From positions 62,001-126,000 of the forward strand of contig NZ_OY781099.1 in assembly GCF_963676325.1 (NCBI RefSeq): a stretch of DNA of 64,000 nucleotides, read 5' to 3'. Positions 35,289-44,450 of this stretch are shown here, piece by piece (the first letter of the stretch is position 1; every line of letters starts with the position of its first letter). The notes under the pieces are model-generated. The model searched no databases, was not told where the DNA came from, and saw only the letters and a program-made list of their open reading frames with translations. The DNA comes from an uncultured Bacteroides sp. (lineage in GTDB: Bacteria > Bacteroidota > Bacteroidia > Bacteroidales > Bacteroidaceae). Position numbers and translations under genes: made by a program.

Positions 35289-36632
35289 ATGAAATATGAT
35301 GTAATTATTATAGGAGGAGGGCCTGCCGGATATACGGCTGCCGAAGCTGCAGGAAAGGCTGGATTAAGTGTGGCTCTTTTTGAAAAGCAAAACTTAGGTG
35401 GAGTATGCTTGAACGAAGGTTGTATTCCTACCAAAACTTTACTTTATTCCGCAAAGATATATGATTATGCACGCCATGCTTCAAAGTATGCAGTTACGGT
35501 TCCTGAGGTTTCTTTTGATCTTCCAAAGATTATAGCCCGTAAATCTAAAGTGGTACGCAAACTTGTGCTGGGCGTAAAGTCTAAGTTGACAAGTAATAAT
35601 GTTACCATAATAACAGGGCAAGCCACCATAGTCAATAAGAATACCGTGCAATGTAACGGTGAAAATTATGAATGCGATAAGCTGATTATTTGTACCGGTT
35701 CCGAAACTTTTGTTCCTCCTATCCCGGGTGTAGATCAGATCTCTTACTGGACTCATCGCGATGCACTGGACAGCAAAGATCTTCCTTCCTCATTGGTCGT
35801 TGTCGGCGGTGGAGTTATCGGAATGGAATTTGCCTCTTTCTTCAATAGTCTTGGAGTAGAAGTTACAGTTATTGAGATGCTCGACGAAATTCTTGGCGGA
35901 ATGGATAAAGAGCTCTCTGCTTTACTTAGAGTTGATTATGCAAAAAAAGGAATTAAGTTCCTGCTGAGTACCAAAGTTACTGCTTTTGAAAATGCAGAGC
36001 AAGGAACGGTTATTTCATTTGAAAACAGTGAAGGCAGCGGAACTCTGGTAGCCGAAAAGCTGCTGATGAGCGTTGGTCGCCGACCGGTGACCGAAGGTTT
36101 CGGACTGGAAAACCTTTCTCTGGAGAGAACTGAACGCAGATGCATAAAAGTAGACGAACACATGCAATCTTCTCTCGAAGGAGTTTATGTGTGTGGCGAT
36201 CTCACAGGCTTTTCTCTTCTTGCACATACTGCCGTTCGCGAAGCCGAAGTTGCCGTTCATCATATTCTTGGCAAAGAAGACAGCATGAGTTACAAAGCAA
36301 TTCCGGGTGTGGTTTATACCAATCCTGAAATAGCCGGAGTGGGACAGACTGAAGAAAGTCTGCTTTCGGAAGGAGTTGCTTATAAAACGATAAAACTTCC
36401 AATGGCTTTCTCCGGAAGATTTGTTGCCGAGAATGAAGGAGTCAATGGTTTATGCAAAATGCTGGTTGGCGAGGACGATTCAATCCTTGGTGTTCATGTC
36501 TATGGAAATCCGGCTTCAGAGATTATAACCATTGCTGTGATGGCTGTGGAGCTGGGATTAAAAACCGGGGAATGGAAACGTATTGTTTTTCCTCATCCTA
36601 CGGTAGGTGAAATATTTCGGGAGGCTTTATAA
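35289..36632 (+). CDS. lpdA: Dihydrolipoyl dehydrogenase
   Basis: FAD-dependent enzyme reoxidising the lipoyl group of 2-oxoacid dehydrogenase or glycine cleavage complexes with NAD. The 447-residue protein has the FAD motif IIIGGGPAGYTAAEAAGKAG, the redox-active disulfide in GGVCLNEGCIPTKTLL (Cys about 41 and 46), the NAD motif VVVGGGVIGMEFASFFNSLG, VYVCGDLTG and a C-terminal dimer domain with the catalytic HP pair in FPHPTVGEIFREAL. No E1/E2 or gcv genes are adjacent, so its complex is not evident here. Its stop overlaps the dacB start in TAATG. Confidence 0.95.
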   Translation: MKYDVIIIGGGPAGYTAAEAAGKAGLSVALFEKQNLGGVCLNEGCIPTKTLLYSAKIYDYARHASKYAVTVPEVSFDLPKIIARKSKVVRKLVLGVKSKLTSNNVTIITGQATIVNKNTVQCNGENYECDKLIICTGSETFVPPIPGVDQISYWTHRDALDSKDLPSSLVVVGGGVIGMEFASFFNSLGVEVTVIEMLDEILGGMDKELSALLRVDYAKKGIKFLLSTKVTAFENAEQGTVISFENSEGSGTLVAEKLLMSVGRRPVTEGFGLENLSLERTERRCIKVDEHMQSSLEGVYVCGDLTGFSLLAHTAVREAEVAVHHILGKEDSMSYKAIPGVVYTNPEIAGVGQTEESLLSEGVAYKTIKLPMAFSGRFVAENEGVNGLCKMLVGEDDSILGVHVYGNPASEIITIAVMAVELGLKTGEWKRIVFPHPTVGEIFREAL

Positions 36633-38032
36633 TGAAACAAACTTTTTCCATATTATTCTTTATCATTTTATGTCCTATAACTTTAGTTGCTCAGTCGGGA
36701 ATTAAGGAGAAGCTGGACAAGCTTCTGGAAGAAGAGATTCTGAAAACGTCTGAAGTTGGTATTTCCGTGTACGACCTTACGGATAATAAGCCGCTTTATA
36801 CTTATCAGAATACTAAACTCTATCGTCCGGCTTCCGTTCAAAAGCTTATAACAGTAATTACCGGACTATCTGTTCTTGGTCAGCACCACCATTTCTCAAC
36901 TTCTCTTTACCATACCGGTGAGATACAAAACGGAACTTTGAACGGAGATCTGTATGTAGTAGGCGGACTCGATTCTGAATTTATTGATCCCAGCATGAAT
37001 GGACTGGTGAGGATGCTTTGCCAGTCGGGCATTAAAAAAGTATCAGGAAAGCTCATCGCAGATGTTTCAATGACAGATTCGCTTTATTGGGGTGCAGGTT
37101 GGTCATGGGATGACGCGCCTTATTATTTTCAACCAAAGATTTCACCGTTGATGTTTCAGAAAGGATATGTGGAAATATATGCAACTCCGGGAAAGAAAGG
37201 TTCGCAGGCAGAGATTGTTTGTGTACCGGCTTCGTCTTATTACAGCGTGAAAAACCAGACTGTCAGCAATAATACGGGAGTGAAGAGCCTAGATGTTACC
37301 CGCGACTGGATGAATAATAAGAATGATATTCTGGCAACGGGGAATGTAGAGACAGCAAAACGTGAACGGATTACAATTGCAAATTCAGCCGATTTCTTTA
37401 TGCACACCTTTACAGAAAGAGCCAAGGAGAAAGGCATTCAGTTTACTGATTATATGTACGGAGAACTTCCGAAAGATTCATCTGCCGTCTTTCTTGCTTG
37501 CCTTTCCCACCCGTTTAATCTGGTATTGCAACGGGCCATGAAGAATAGCGATAACCTTTCTGCGGAAGCAATTCTCTACAACACTGCTGCAAAAGAATCC
37601 GGGAAGAAACACCTGAGCCATGAAGATGGTGTGACGGTTATTCAACGGGTTATCTCAGAACTGGGATTTAATCCTAAAGATTATAATATTGTGGACGGTT
37701 GCGGGGTTTCTCTATATAATTACGTGTCACCGGAACTTTTGGTAGCTTACCTGAAATATGCCTATTCACAAAAACAGATATTTAATGAACTCTATCCGGC
37801 TCTTCCCATTGCAGGAATTGATGGTACACTCGGCGGACGTATGAAGCAAGGTAAAGCGTATAAAAACGTGCATGCCAAAACAGGATCAGTAACAGGCGTT
37901 AGCTCACTTGCCGGTTATGCCACTGCATCAAACGGACATCTTATTGCCTTTTCAATTATAAACCAAAATGTGATGGTGAATGCTAAGGCAAGGGCATTCC
38001 AGGATAAGGTTTGTGAAACTCTTTGTGAGTAA
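36632..38032 (+). CDS. dacB: D-alanyl-D-alanine carboxypeptidase/endopeptidase (PBP4 type)
   Basis: Periplasmic penicillin-binding protein of peptidase family S13 that trims or cleaves peptidoglycan cross-bridges. The 466-residue protein has a signal peptide (about 1-20, ending LVAQ), the catalytic SxxK motif as SVQK at residues 68-71, the SxN motif as SDN in MKNSDNLSAEAI, and KTG in HAKTGSVTG near the C-terminus. The large insert between SxxK and SxN, with NGDLYVVGGLD and GWSWDDAPYYFQP, is typical of PBP4/DacB. Translation is coupled to lpdA by a one-base overlap, and a bidirectional terminator follows. Confidence 0.93.
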   Translation: MKQTFSILFFIILCPITLVAQSGIKEKLDKLLEEEILKTSEVGISVYDLTDNKPLYTYQNTKLYRPASVQKLITVITGLSVLGQHHHFSTSLYHTGEIQNGTLNGDLYVVGGLDSEFIDPSMNGLVRMLCQSGIKKVSGKLIADVSMTDSLYWGAGWSWDDAPYYFQPKISPLMFQKGYVEIYATPGKKGSQAEIVCVPASSYYSVKNQTVSNNTGVKSLDVTRDWMNNKNDILATGNVETAKRERITIANSADFFMHTFTERAKEKGIQFTDYMYGELPKDSSAVFLACLSHPFNLVLQRAMKNSDNLSAEAILYNTAAKESGKKHLSHEDGVTVIQRVISELGFNPKDYNIVDGCGVSLYNYVSPELLVAYLKYAYSQKQIFNELYPALPIAGIDGTLGGRMKQGKAYKNVHAKTGSVTGVSSLAGYATASNGHLIAFSIINQNVMVNAKARAFQDKVCETLCE

Positions 38033-38077
38033 ACTGAACCTCTCAATAAATTGATTCAATCATTCTATGTAAAAAAC

Positions 38078-38118
38078 AAAATAGGCTGCTTTATCAATAA
38101 CGATAAGCAGCCTATTTT
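38078..38118. terminator. Bidirectional terminator between dacB and the CoA-transferase gene
   Basis: AAAATAGGCTGCTTTATC (one bulged T) pairs with GATAAGCAGCCTATTTT; A run on the left, T run on the right. Serves both converging genes. Confidence 0.85.
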
Positions 38119-38134
38119 AATATAATATTTCTTT

Positions 38135-39631
38135 TTATTTCTCGTAATCAGCCCAGTTTACATTTTTCATATCTCCGGTCTTTGCTAATGCTGCATGGAA
38201 AGCAAGAGCTGCATCAATGCGGTGAGGAGTATGTCCTGTACCAGCTAATTTGATATAATCCCAAAGAAGTTGTTTGTAATCAGGGTGTACACAGTTTTCA
38301 ATGATAGTCTGTGCTTTCTGAACCGGACTTTTACCTCTAAGGTCGGCTACTCCTAGTTCAGTAATAAGAATATTTACGGAATGTTCGCTGTGATCCTGGT
38401 GAGATACCATTGGAACAATAGCGCTGATATTTCCTCCCTTAGCAACAGATGGACAAGTAAATATTGACATGTAGGCGTTGCGGGTAAAGTCGCCCGAACC
38501 ACCAATACCATTCATCATCTTTACTCCGCTAATGTGAGTAGAGTTTATATTACCATAAATATCCGCTTCAATAGCTGTGTTGATGCTTATCACTCCTAAG
38601 CGGCGGATAACTTCAGGATTATTTGAAATCTCAGCAGGACGCATAACAATTTTGTCCTTGAAGAAATCGATATTATTATAAATAGTTTGAAGGCATTCGT
38701 CAGTAACAGTCAAGGAACAGCAGCTTCCGAACTTGATTCTTCCTTGCAACATTAAATCAATAACAGAATCCTGAATAACTTCTGTATACATCTCAAATGC
38801 GGGAACATCCTTATCTTGTCCCAAAGCTCCTAACACTGCGTTAGCTACATTACCTACACCCGACTGAAGTGGAAGGAAAGTAGAAGGTATGCGGCCGGAT
38901 TTCAGTTCACGTGCCAGGAAGGATGCTACATTAGCACCAATCTGAGTAGTTATTTCGTCAGCATCTACAAATCCACGTGCTTCGTCAGGGGTGTTAGTTT
39001 CAACAATTCCCACTATTTTTGCCGGATCAACTTGTACGTATGGAAGGCCAATGCGGGTTGAAGGAGTATAAACAGCAATCTCTCTTCTGTAAGGAGGGTC
39101 TAAAGGTTCATACATATCATGCATGCCCATTAAGCCTTTGCTGTGGTGGCTGTTTAGCTCAATAATAATTTTATCGGCCAGGCGGCAGAACGTAGGAACA
39201 TTTCCACCGGCGGTGGTCAGATATATTTTGCCGTCCTGAGTCACTTCGCAAGCTTCAATAATGGCTACATTTACTTTTCCCATGAAACCATAGCGAACCT
39301 GTTGTGCCATTTCAGAAAGATGAAGATCCTGATATTCAACCTGACCATTATTAATGGCAGTTCTCATAGACTTGTTCGTTTGGTAGGGTGCACGGAATCT
39401 GATGGCGTTAGCACGAGTTAGTGCACCGTCAAGAGAGTCTCCTGAGGATGCTCCGGTAAGTACTCCAATCTTGAAAGGATTGCCTTTGGCGTGTTCGGCT
39501 ATAGCTCTTTCTGCAATAGCGGCTGGGATAACTTTGGGTGCACCTGCAGGGGTAAATCCACTGAAACCAACATTATCTCCATCTTTAACGAAGCTAGCAG
39601 CTTCTTCTGCTGTAATAAACTTTAATGACAT
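38135..39631 (-). CDS. Acetyl-CoA hydrolase/transferase, probable succinate:acetate CoA-transferase
   Basis: Class I CoA-transferase moving CoA between acetyl-CoA or propionyl-CoA and succinate; in Bacteroides this fits the succinate/propionate end of fermentation. The 498-residue protein begins with the binding phrase GDNVGFSGFTPAGAPKVIP, has the catalytic glutamate in FEMYTEVIQDSVIDL, and the glycine loop GIGGSGDFTRNAYMSIFTCPS typical of SCACT-type enzymes. The C-terminal part has ELGVADLRGKSPVQKAQTII. The exact acyl partner cannot be read from sequence. It is followed upstream on the same strand by a small anchored protein gene, 45 bases away. Confidence 0.92.
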   Translation of the reverse strand: MSLKFITAEEAASFVKDGDNVGFSGFTPAGAPKVIPAAIAERAIAEHAKGNPFKIGVLTGASSGDSLDGALTRANAIRFRAPYQTNKSMRTAINNGQVEYQDLHLSEMAQQVRYGFMGKVNVAIIEACEVTQDGKIYLTTAGGNVPTFCRLADKIIIELNSHHSKGLMGMHDMYEPLDPPYRREIAVYTPSTRIGLPYVQVDPAKIVGIVETNTPDEARGFVDADEITTQIGANVASFLARELKSGRIPSTFLPLQSGVGNVANAVLGALGQDKDVPAFEMYTEVIQDSVIDLMLQGRIKFGSCCSLTVTDECLQTIYNNIDFFKDKIVMRPAEISNNPEVIRRLGVISINTAIEADIYGNINSTHISGVKMMNGIGGSGDFTRNAYMSIFTCPSVAKGGNISAIVPMVSHQDHSEHSVNILITELGVADLRGKSPVQKAQTIIENCVHPDYKQLLWDYIKLAGTGHTPHRIDAALAFHAALAKTGDMKNVNWADYEK

Positions 39632-39676
39632 AATTTTTAAATAGTATAATTTCGGGTTAGAATTAAATTCTATATG

Positions 39677-40096
39677 TTAGTATTTTCTATGAATTATTTC
39701 AGAGTATATAATTGCCCGGCGAACTTCCTCTATTGAGTTGAGCTGAATTTCCGGGCGGTATTCCGATTGCTCATCTATGCTTTTTACCACTGTTTCTTTT
39801 TTGTTGCTTGTTCCTTCCGGCAATTTAGTGTTCTTTACCGCATCCTCATGGATCTTTTGAGTATGAATATTGACAACAACAGGCTCTTGCTTAACAGGTT
39901 TAACTTCTTCTTCAAATGTCTCAAGCCATTTTTCCCAATTTTCAGAAAGAGGCTTTTTCTTTTCGCTTTTTGGCGGAGTTGAAACCGGCTTGTCGCTTTT
40001 AGTGCTACTATCTGCCTTTTCCTGCTTCCGAATCTTGTTTATTATAGCTACAATAACAGCAATAATAACAATTATATATTGAAGAGTATCTTTCAT
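39677..40096 (-). CDS. Small single-pass membrane protein, unknown
   Basis: A 139-residue protein that I do not recognise. It has one hydrophobic helix at about residues 7-20 (YIIVIIAVIVAIIN) followed by a long, charged, Lys/Glu/Pro-rich cytoplasmic tail without clear fold (KADSSTKSDKPVSTPPKSEK, WEKWLETFEEEVKP). The last 30 residues (SIEEVRRAIIYSEIIHRKY) look helical and may be the conserved part. It lies on the same strand 45 bases upstream of the CoA-transferase gene, perhaps in one operon. Confidence 0.7.
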   Translation of the reverse strand: MKDTLQYIIVIIAVIVAIINKIRKQEKADSSTKSDKPVSTPPKSEKKKPLSENWEKWLETFEEEVKPVKQEPVVVNIHTQKIHEDAVKNTKLPEGTSNKKETVVKSIDEQSEYRPEIQLNSIEEVRRAIIYSEIIHRKY

Positions 40097-40420
40097 GGGT
40101 TAGCTAATAATTTGTTTGCCAAAGATATGAATTTAAATTGATAGTAATAGTAATCTGTATGAAAAAAGGGAGGCTTCACCTTTCTCCTTTATTATATTTA
40201 ACCTAAACCTTAACAAAGAAAATTCATTTGAATATTCTTTGCTCTTCTTTGAAGAATTAATCTTATGTAACCGAGGTATTAAAAAGTGGAATAATCTGAG
40301 CTTAACAATAATTATAGGAATTATTATAAGATGTAAGTTTATGCGTTTTTTTCAAACAACTCCCCGTTAATTTAGTAAAGAACATCTATCTTTGCAGCCA
40401 GAATTTAAAATTATAAGATT
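40097..40420. promoter_or_regulatory. Divergent gap before miaB
   Basis: 324 bases without a gene. It holds a TATCTTTG box at 40387-40394 that fits a miaB promoter (27 bases before the ATG) without a clear -33. The rest is AT-rich with no repeat or stable hairpin that I can support. Confidence 0.45.
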
Positions 40421-41791
40421 ATGGATGAATTGACAGGAGTAGACTTTAAATCTGCAACTGCTTTGGAAAACAAGAAATTGTTTATCGAAACGTATGGCTG
40501 CCAGATGAATGTGGCAGATAGTGAAGTTATTGCATCTGTTATGAAGATGGCTGGCTATTCTGCATGTGAAACACTGGAAGAAGCCGATGCTGTGTTTATG
40601 AATACTTGCTCTATCCGCGACAATGCGGAACAGAAGATTCTGAATCGTCTGGAGTTCTTTTACTCATTGAAGAAGAAAAAGAAAAATCTGATTGTTGGCG
40701 TACTGGGCTGTATGGCCGAAAGAGTAAAGGATGATCTGATTGAAAATCACCATGTTGATCTTGTTGTAGGTCCGGATGCTTATCTTACTCTGCCCGAACT
40801 GACTGCATCTGTAGAGGCAGGTGAAAAAGCCATGAACGTAGAGCTATCTACAACAGAAACTTACCGTGATGTAATTCCTTCCCGTATTTGTGGAAATCAT
40901 ATTTCCGGATTTGTTTCAATTATGCGTGGGTGCAATAATTTCTGTACTTATTGCATTGTTCCTTATACTCGTGGTCGTGAACGTAGCAGAGATGTGGAAA
41001 GCATTCTTAATGAAGTGCATGATCTAGCAGTAAAAGGCTACAAAGAAGTCATACTTCTTGGCCAGAATGTGAATTCATATTGTTTTGAAAAAGATGGTGA
41101 AACAATAACTTTTCCCGCTTTGCTTCGTACAGTAGCCGAATCGGAACCAAACATGCGTGTCCGCTTCTCTACTTCTCACCCAAAGGACATGAGTGACGAA
41201 ACATTGGAAGTAATTGCTCAGGTTCCAAATGTGTGCAAACATATCCATTTACCGGTACAGAGTGGAAGTTCAAGAATCCTGAAATTAATGAACCGAAAGT
41301 ATACCCGTGAATGGTACTTGGACAGAGTGGCTGCCATCAAACGAATAATCCCGGAGTGCGGATTGTCTACTGACATATTCTCCGGATTCCATTCCGAAAC
41401 GGAAGAAGATCATCAGGAATCTCTCTCTTTGATGAGAGCTTGCGAATATGATTCAGCTTTTATGTTTAAATACTCTGAAAGACCGGGAACTTATGCATCT
41501 AAGCATTTGGAAGATAATGTGCCCGAAGAGGTAAAAGTGGCTCGTTTGAATGAAATCATCGAATTACAAAATAAGCTATCTGCTGAAAGTAACAAACGTT
41601 GCATTGGTAAAACTTACGAGGTCTTGGTAGAAGGCGTTTCCAAACGCTCGCGTGAACAGCTTTTTGGTAGAACAGAACAAAATCGTGTGGTGGTTTTTGA
41701 TAAGGGAGGTCATAAGATTGGTGACTTTGTCAAGGTTACAATCAACGATGCAAGCTCTGCAACATTAAAAGGAGTGCTCGCAGAAGCGTAA
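40421..41791 (+). CDS. miaB: tRNA-2-methylthio-N6-dimethylallyladenosine synthase
   Basis: Radical SAM methylthiotransferase that adds the 2-methylthio group to i6A37 of tRNAs reading UNN codons. The 456-residue protein has the N-terminal UPF0004 domain with its first cluster cysteine in FIETYGCQMNVADSE and others in NTCSIRDNAEQ and GVLGCMAERVKDDL. The radical SAM cluster motif is GCNNFCTYCIVPYTRGRERSRD, and the C-terminal 60 residues form the TRAM RNA-binding domain (GKTYEVLVEGVSKRSREQLFGRT split here). Length is normal. It is followed by a structured intergenic region. Confidence 0.96.
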   Translation: MDELTGVDFKSATALENKKLFIETYGCQMNVADSEVIASVMKMAGYSACETLEEADAVFMNTCSIRDNAEQKILNRLEFFYSLKKKKKNLIVGVLGCMAERVKDDLIENHHVDLVVGPDAYLTLPELTASVEAGEKAMNVELSTTETYRDVIPSRICGNHISGFVSIMRGCNNFCTYCIVPYTRGRERSRDVESILNEVHDLAVKGYKEVILLGQNVNSYCFEKDGETITFPALLRTVAESEPNMRVRFSTSHPKDMSDETLEVIAQVPNVCKHIHLPVQSGSSRILKLMNRKYTREWYLDRVAAIKRIIPECGLSTDIFSGFHSETEEDHQESLSLMRACEYDSAFMFKYSERPGTYASKHLEDNVPEEVKVARLNEIIELQNKLSAESNKRCIGKTYEVLVEGVSKRSREQLFGRTEQNRVVVFDKGGHKIGDFVKVTINDASSATLKGVLAEA

Positions 41792-42049
41792 AATATCTGT
41801 ACGATTCGATAAGTGTGGTTTTGATAATATAGAAGCTGAATTTGATCTTTTACGTGATCTAATAAAAAGAATATCAGCTGTTTACGATATATTTACTTTT
41901 TTAATCACTTTTTCTCCTAAAAACAGAAAAACAAAAGGTTGTTTTTAGGGGGGTGTAAAGGGTGTCTCTTCTGAAACCCTTTGTAGATGGGGGTGCTAAA
42001 TTTTATACCGGGACATATAAAAGAACTATTTAATCTATATTTGTCACAC

Positions 42050-42122
42050 ACTGTGAATAATATATACAAAATGGAAGTCGGTAATCAATGGCCTTTTAAT
42101 GGTCGTTGGTTATCGGCTTTTT
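42050..42122 (+). ncRNA. Candidate small RNA with own promoter and terminator
   Basis: TATATTTG at 42036-42043 predicts a start near 42050. The transcript would end in a hairpin with left arm 42077-42093 (GTCGGTAATCAATGGCC) and right arm 42101-42117, pairing over all 17 positions if G-T wobble is allowed, followed by five T. The result is a transcript of about 73 bases. No -33 box is clear and I match no known RNA family. Confidence 0.4.
42077..42122 (+). terminator. Intrinsic terminator of the candidate small RNA
   Basis: Seventeen-bp stem with a seven-base loop (TTTTAAT) and a following T run. On the minus strand the wobble pairs become mismatches, so the hairpin is meant for plus-strand transcription. 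Confidence 0.7.
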
Positions 42123-42317
42123 CTATCCTTGTTTGTTTGCAAAGCCGCTGGATGGAAGTTTTAGATTTATTAATTTAATTCTTTAGCCAATCCTCATAAA
42201 CAGAGAAATAATCTTTCGCTCAACTCTATTTTTTAGTAGTCGGTGAATTTTAGCTGGATATTCATGCCTCAAAAAGCAATCAACTCTTATAAATCAGAAG
42301 ATTTAAGAGCTAATCCA

Positions 42318-42347
42318 TTGTATTATTGGCAATAATTCCTACCTTTG
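42318..42347 (+). promoter_or_regulatory. Promoter of cysE
   Basis: TTG at 42318-42320 and TACCTTTG at 42340-42347 with 19 bases between, a good Bacteroidetes promoter match, 27 bases before the cysE ATG. Confidence 0.7.
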
Positions 42348-42374
42348 TGCAGTTTAAATAGTAGGGATTGACTT

Positions 42375-43274
42375 ATGAGCCCAATGAATTTCACTCACAT
42401 TCTGACACAAACTGTTGATGAGCTTTCGGAAAGCGAATCATATAAAGGTTTAATGCACCAGCATAAAGACGGAGAACCACTGCCTTCGGCTAAAATACTG
42501 CAAGATATTATTGAGCTTTCACGAGCAATTCTTTTTCCTGGTTATTTCGGAAACTCAACGATAAACAGCCGTACAATCAATTATCACATCGGAGTAAATA
42601 TAGAAAAGCTATTTGGTTTGCTGACAAAGCAAATTATGGCAGGTCTTTGTTTTAGCTCCTCTGAAGAGTGTGAAGAAGATACGGAAGTGAAACATGAAAA
42701 AGCTGCAAAACTTGCTGCTCAGCTTATTGGTAAGTTTCCTCAATTGCGCCGCATATTGGCTACAGATGTGGAAGCTGCATATAATGGAGATCCGGCTGCA
42801 CAAAGTTTTGGAGAAGTGATTTGCTGTTATCCTGCTATTAAAGCAATCACAAATTATAGAATCGCACATGAATTGGTAAAGCTTGATGTGCCGTTGATTC
42901 CTCGCATCATTACAGAAATGGCACATTCTGAAACAGGTATTGACATTCATCCTGCAGCAGAAATTGGAACTCATTTCACTATAGATCATGGAACAGGTGT
43001 GGTAATTGGTGCAACCAGTATCATTGGCAAGAATGTGAAGCTCTATCAGGGCGTAACACTTGGAGCCAAAAGTTTCCCTCTTGACGAAGAAGGAAATCCT
43101 ATAAAAGGAATCTTGCGTCATCCAATCCTTGAAGATGATGTTATTGTCTATTCTAATGCTACTATTCTTGGACGCATCACTATTGGGAAAGGTGCTACCG
43201 TAGGCGGAAATATCTGGGTCACTGAAGATGTGCCTGCAGGTGCAAGAATTGTACAAACAAAAGCAAAGAAATAA
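42375..43274 (+). CDS. cysE: Serine O-acetyltransferase
   Basis: Transfers acetyl from acetyl-CoA to L-serine, the first step to cysteine. The 299-residue protein has an N-terminal helical domain (about 1-190) and a C-terminal left-handed beta-helix of hexapeptide repeats, visible in DIHPAAEIGTHFTIDHGTGVVIGATSIIGKNVK (split phrases) and VIVYSNATILGRITIGKGATVGGNIWVTEDVPAG. The catalytic His-Asp pair is in FTIDHGTG. It is longer at the N-terminus than enteric CysE, as in Bacteroidetes forms. It may share a transcript with the methyltransferase gene 15 bases downstream. Confidence 0.94.
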   Translation: MSPMNFTHILTQTVDELSESESYKGLMHQHKDGEPLPSAKILQDIIELSRAILFPGYFGNSTINSRTINYHIGVNIEKLFGLLTKQIMAGLCFSSSEECEEDTEVKHEKAAKLAAQLIGKFPQLRRILATDVEAAYNGDPAAQSFGEVICCYPAIKAITNYRIAHELVKLDVPLIPRIITEMAHSETGIDIHPAAEIGTHFTIDHGTGVVIGATSIIGKNVKLYQGVTLGAKSFPLDEEGNPIKGILRHPILEDDVIVYSNATILGRITIGKGATVGGNIWVTEDVPAGARIVQTKAKK

Positions 43275-43289
43275 TTTTAAATAATATAT

Positions 43290-44450
43290 ATGCAATTTGA
43301 ACTCATAGCAAAAACATTCCAGGGTCTGGAAGAGGTTTTAGCAGAAGAATTAACTAATCTTGGAGCGGACAATGTACAGATAGGCAGACGTATGGTCTCC
43401 TTTACTGGTGATAAGGAGATGATGTATCGCGCAAATTTTTGTTTGCGTACTGCAATCCGTATTTTGAAACCTATCAAACAATTTAATGCGAAAGATGCCG
43501 ATGAGGTATATGCCCAGATCAAAAAGATAAATTGGGAAGAATATCTTGATGCAGATAAGACTTTTGCTGTGGATGCTGTTGTATTCAGTGATGAATTCCG
43601 CCATTCTAAATTTGTAGCTTATAAGGTAAAAGACGCTATTGTCGATTATTTTAAAGAGCTGAATGGTAAACGTCCTTCTGTGCGCATCAATAAACCTGAT
43701 GTTCTTTTGAATATTCATATTGCACAAAATAAATGTACTTTGTCTTTAGACTCTTCTGGTGAATCTCTTCATCGCAGAGGATATCGTCAGGAAGCAGTGG
43801 AAGCTCCGTTGAATGAGGTTCTTGCTGCCGGAATGATTTTGATGACAGGCTGGCATGGACAATGTGATTTAATAGATCCAATGTGTGGTTCGGGTACAAT
43901 TCCTATCGAAGCTGCATTGATTGCCCGCAACATTTCGCCAGGTGTATTCAGAAAAGAATTTGCATTTGAAAGATGGAAAGACTTTGATCAGGAAATGTTT
44001 GATAATATCTACAATGACGATTCTCAGGAGCGTGAATTTACTCATAGAATATTTGGTTTTGATAATAATCCTCAGGCAAATGAAATTGCAATCCGTAATG
44101 TAAAGGCGGCAGGATTATCTAAAGAAATCATTTTAAAGTTGCAGCCATTCCAGCAGTTTGAGAAACCAAAGGAAAATGCAATAATTGTGATGAATCCTCC
44201 TTATGGAGAAAGAATCTCTACTCGTGATTTACTTGGTTTGTATCAAATGATTGGGGAACGTTTGAAACACGCTTTCACTGATCAAGATGCATGGATATTA
44301 AGCTATAGAGAAGAATGTTTTGACCAAATTGGATTGAAGCCATCTCGCAAGATACCACTTTTCAATGGAGCTTTGGAGTGTGAATTCCGGAAATATCAGA
44401 TTTTCGGAGGAAAATACAAAGAGTTCAAAAAAGAAGCAGCTGAAAAATAA
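43290..44450 (+). CDS. THUMP-domain RNA methyltransferase (RlmL/YcbY type)
   Basis: SAM-dependent methyltransferase acting on a guanine base of RNA, probably 23S rRNA as in RlmL. The 386-residue protein starts with a ferredoxin-like/THUMP region (FELIAKTFQGLEEVLAEEL; about 1-160), then LSLDSSGESLHRRGYR, the SAM site DLIDPMCGSGTIPIEAALIA and the catalytic motif IVMNPPYGERIS. It corresponds to the N-terminal RlmL half only; the RlmK half of the E. coli fusion is absent, which is usual outside Gammaproteobacteria. The stop overlaps the DPP-IV start by one base. Confidence 0.9.
   Translation: MQFELIAKTFQGLEEVLAEELTNLGADNVQIGRRMVSFTGDKEMMYRANFCLRTAIRILKPIKQFNAKDADEVYAQIKKINWEEYLDADKTFAVDAVVFSDEFRHSKFVAYKVKDAIVDYFKELNGKRPSVRINKPDVLLNIHIAQNKCTLSLDSSGESLHRRGYRQEAVEAPLNEVLAAGMILMTGWHGQCDLIDPMCGSGTIPIEAALIARNISPGVFRKEFAFERWKDFDQEMFDNIYNDDSQEREFTHRIFGFDNNPQANEIAIRNVKAAGLSKEIILKLQPFQQFEKPKENAIIVMNPPYGERISTRDLLGLYQMIGERLKHAFTDQDAWILSYREECFDQIGLKPSRKIPLFNGALECEFRKYQIFGGKYKEFKKEAAEK

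Larger units (their letters stand above)
41792..42374. other. Structured 583-base intergenic region between miaB and cysE
   Basis: No protein gene is supported. From left to right it holds an inverted repeat CCTAAAAACA (41916-41925 with 41940-41949), a short hairpin AAAGGGT (41957-41963 with 41976-41982), a TATATTTG box at 42036-42043, a 17-bp G-T-rich hairpin with T run (42077-42122), and the cysE promoter at 42318-42347. The middle part looks like an independent small transcription unit. Confidence 0.6.

Noticed and set aside
40150..40190. Possible terminator from the GGAGG...CTCC pairing
   Set aside because: It lies upstream of both divergent genes where no transcript should end, and the stem is short and imperfect.
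41987..42178. 63-codon open frame between miaB and cysE
   Set aside because: It runs through a terminator-type hairpin and T run, and the product has no recognisable features.
42609..43295. 228-codon open frame on the minus strand
   Set aside because: It lies entirely opposite cysE, which has clear hexapeptide repeats and a promoter; the antisense product is Cys/Ser-rich with no family pattern.
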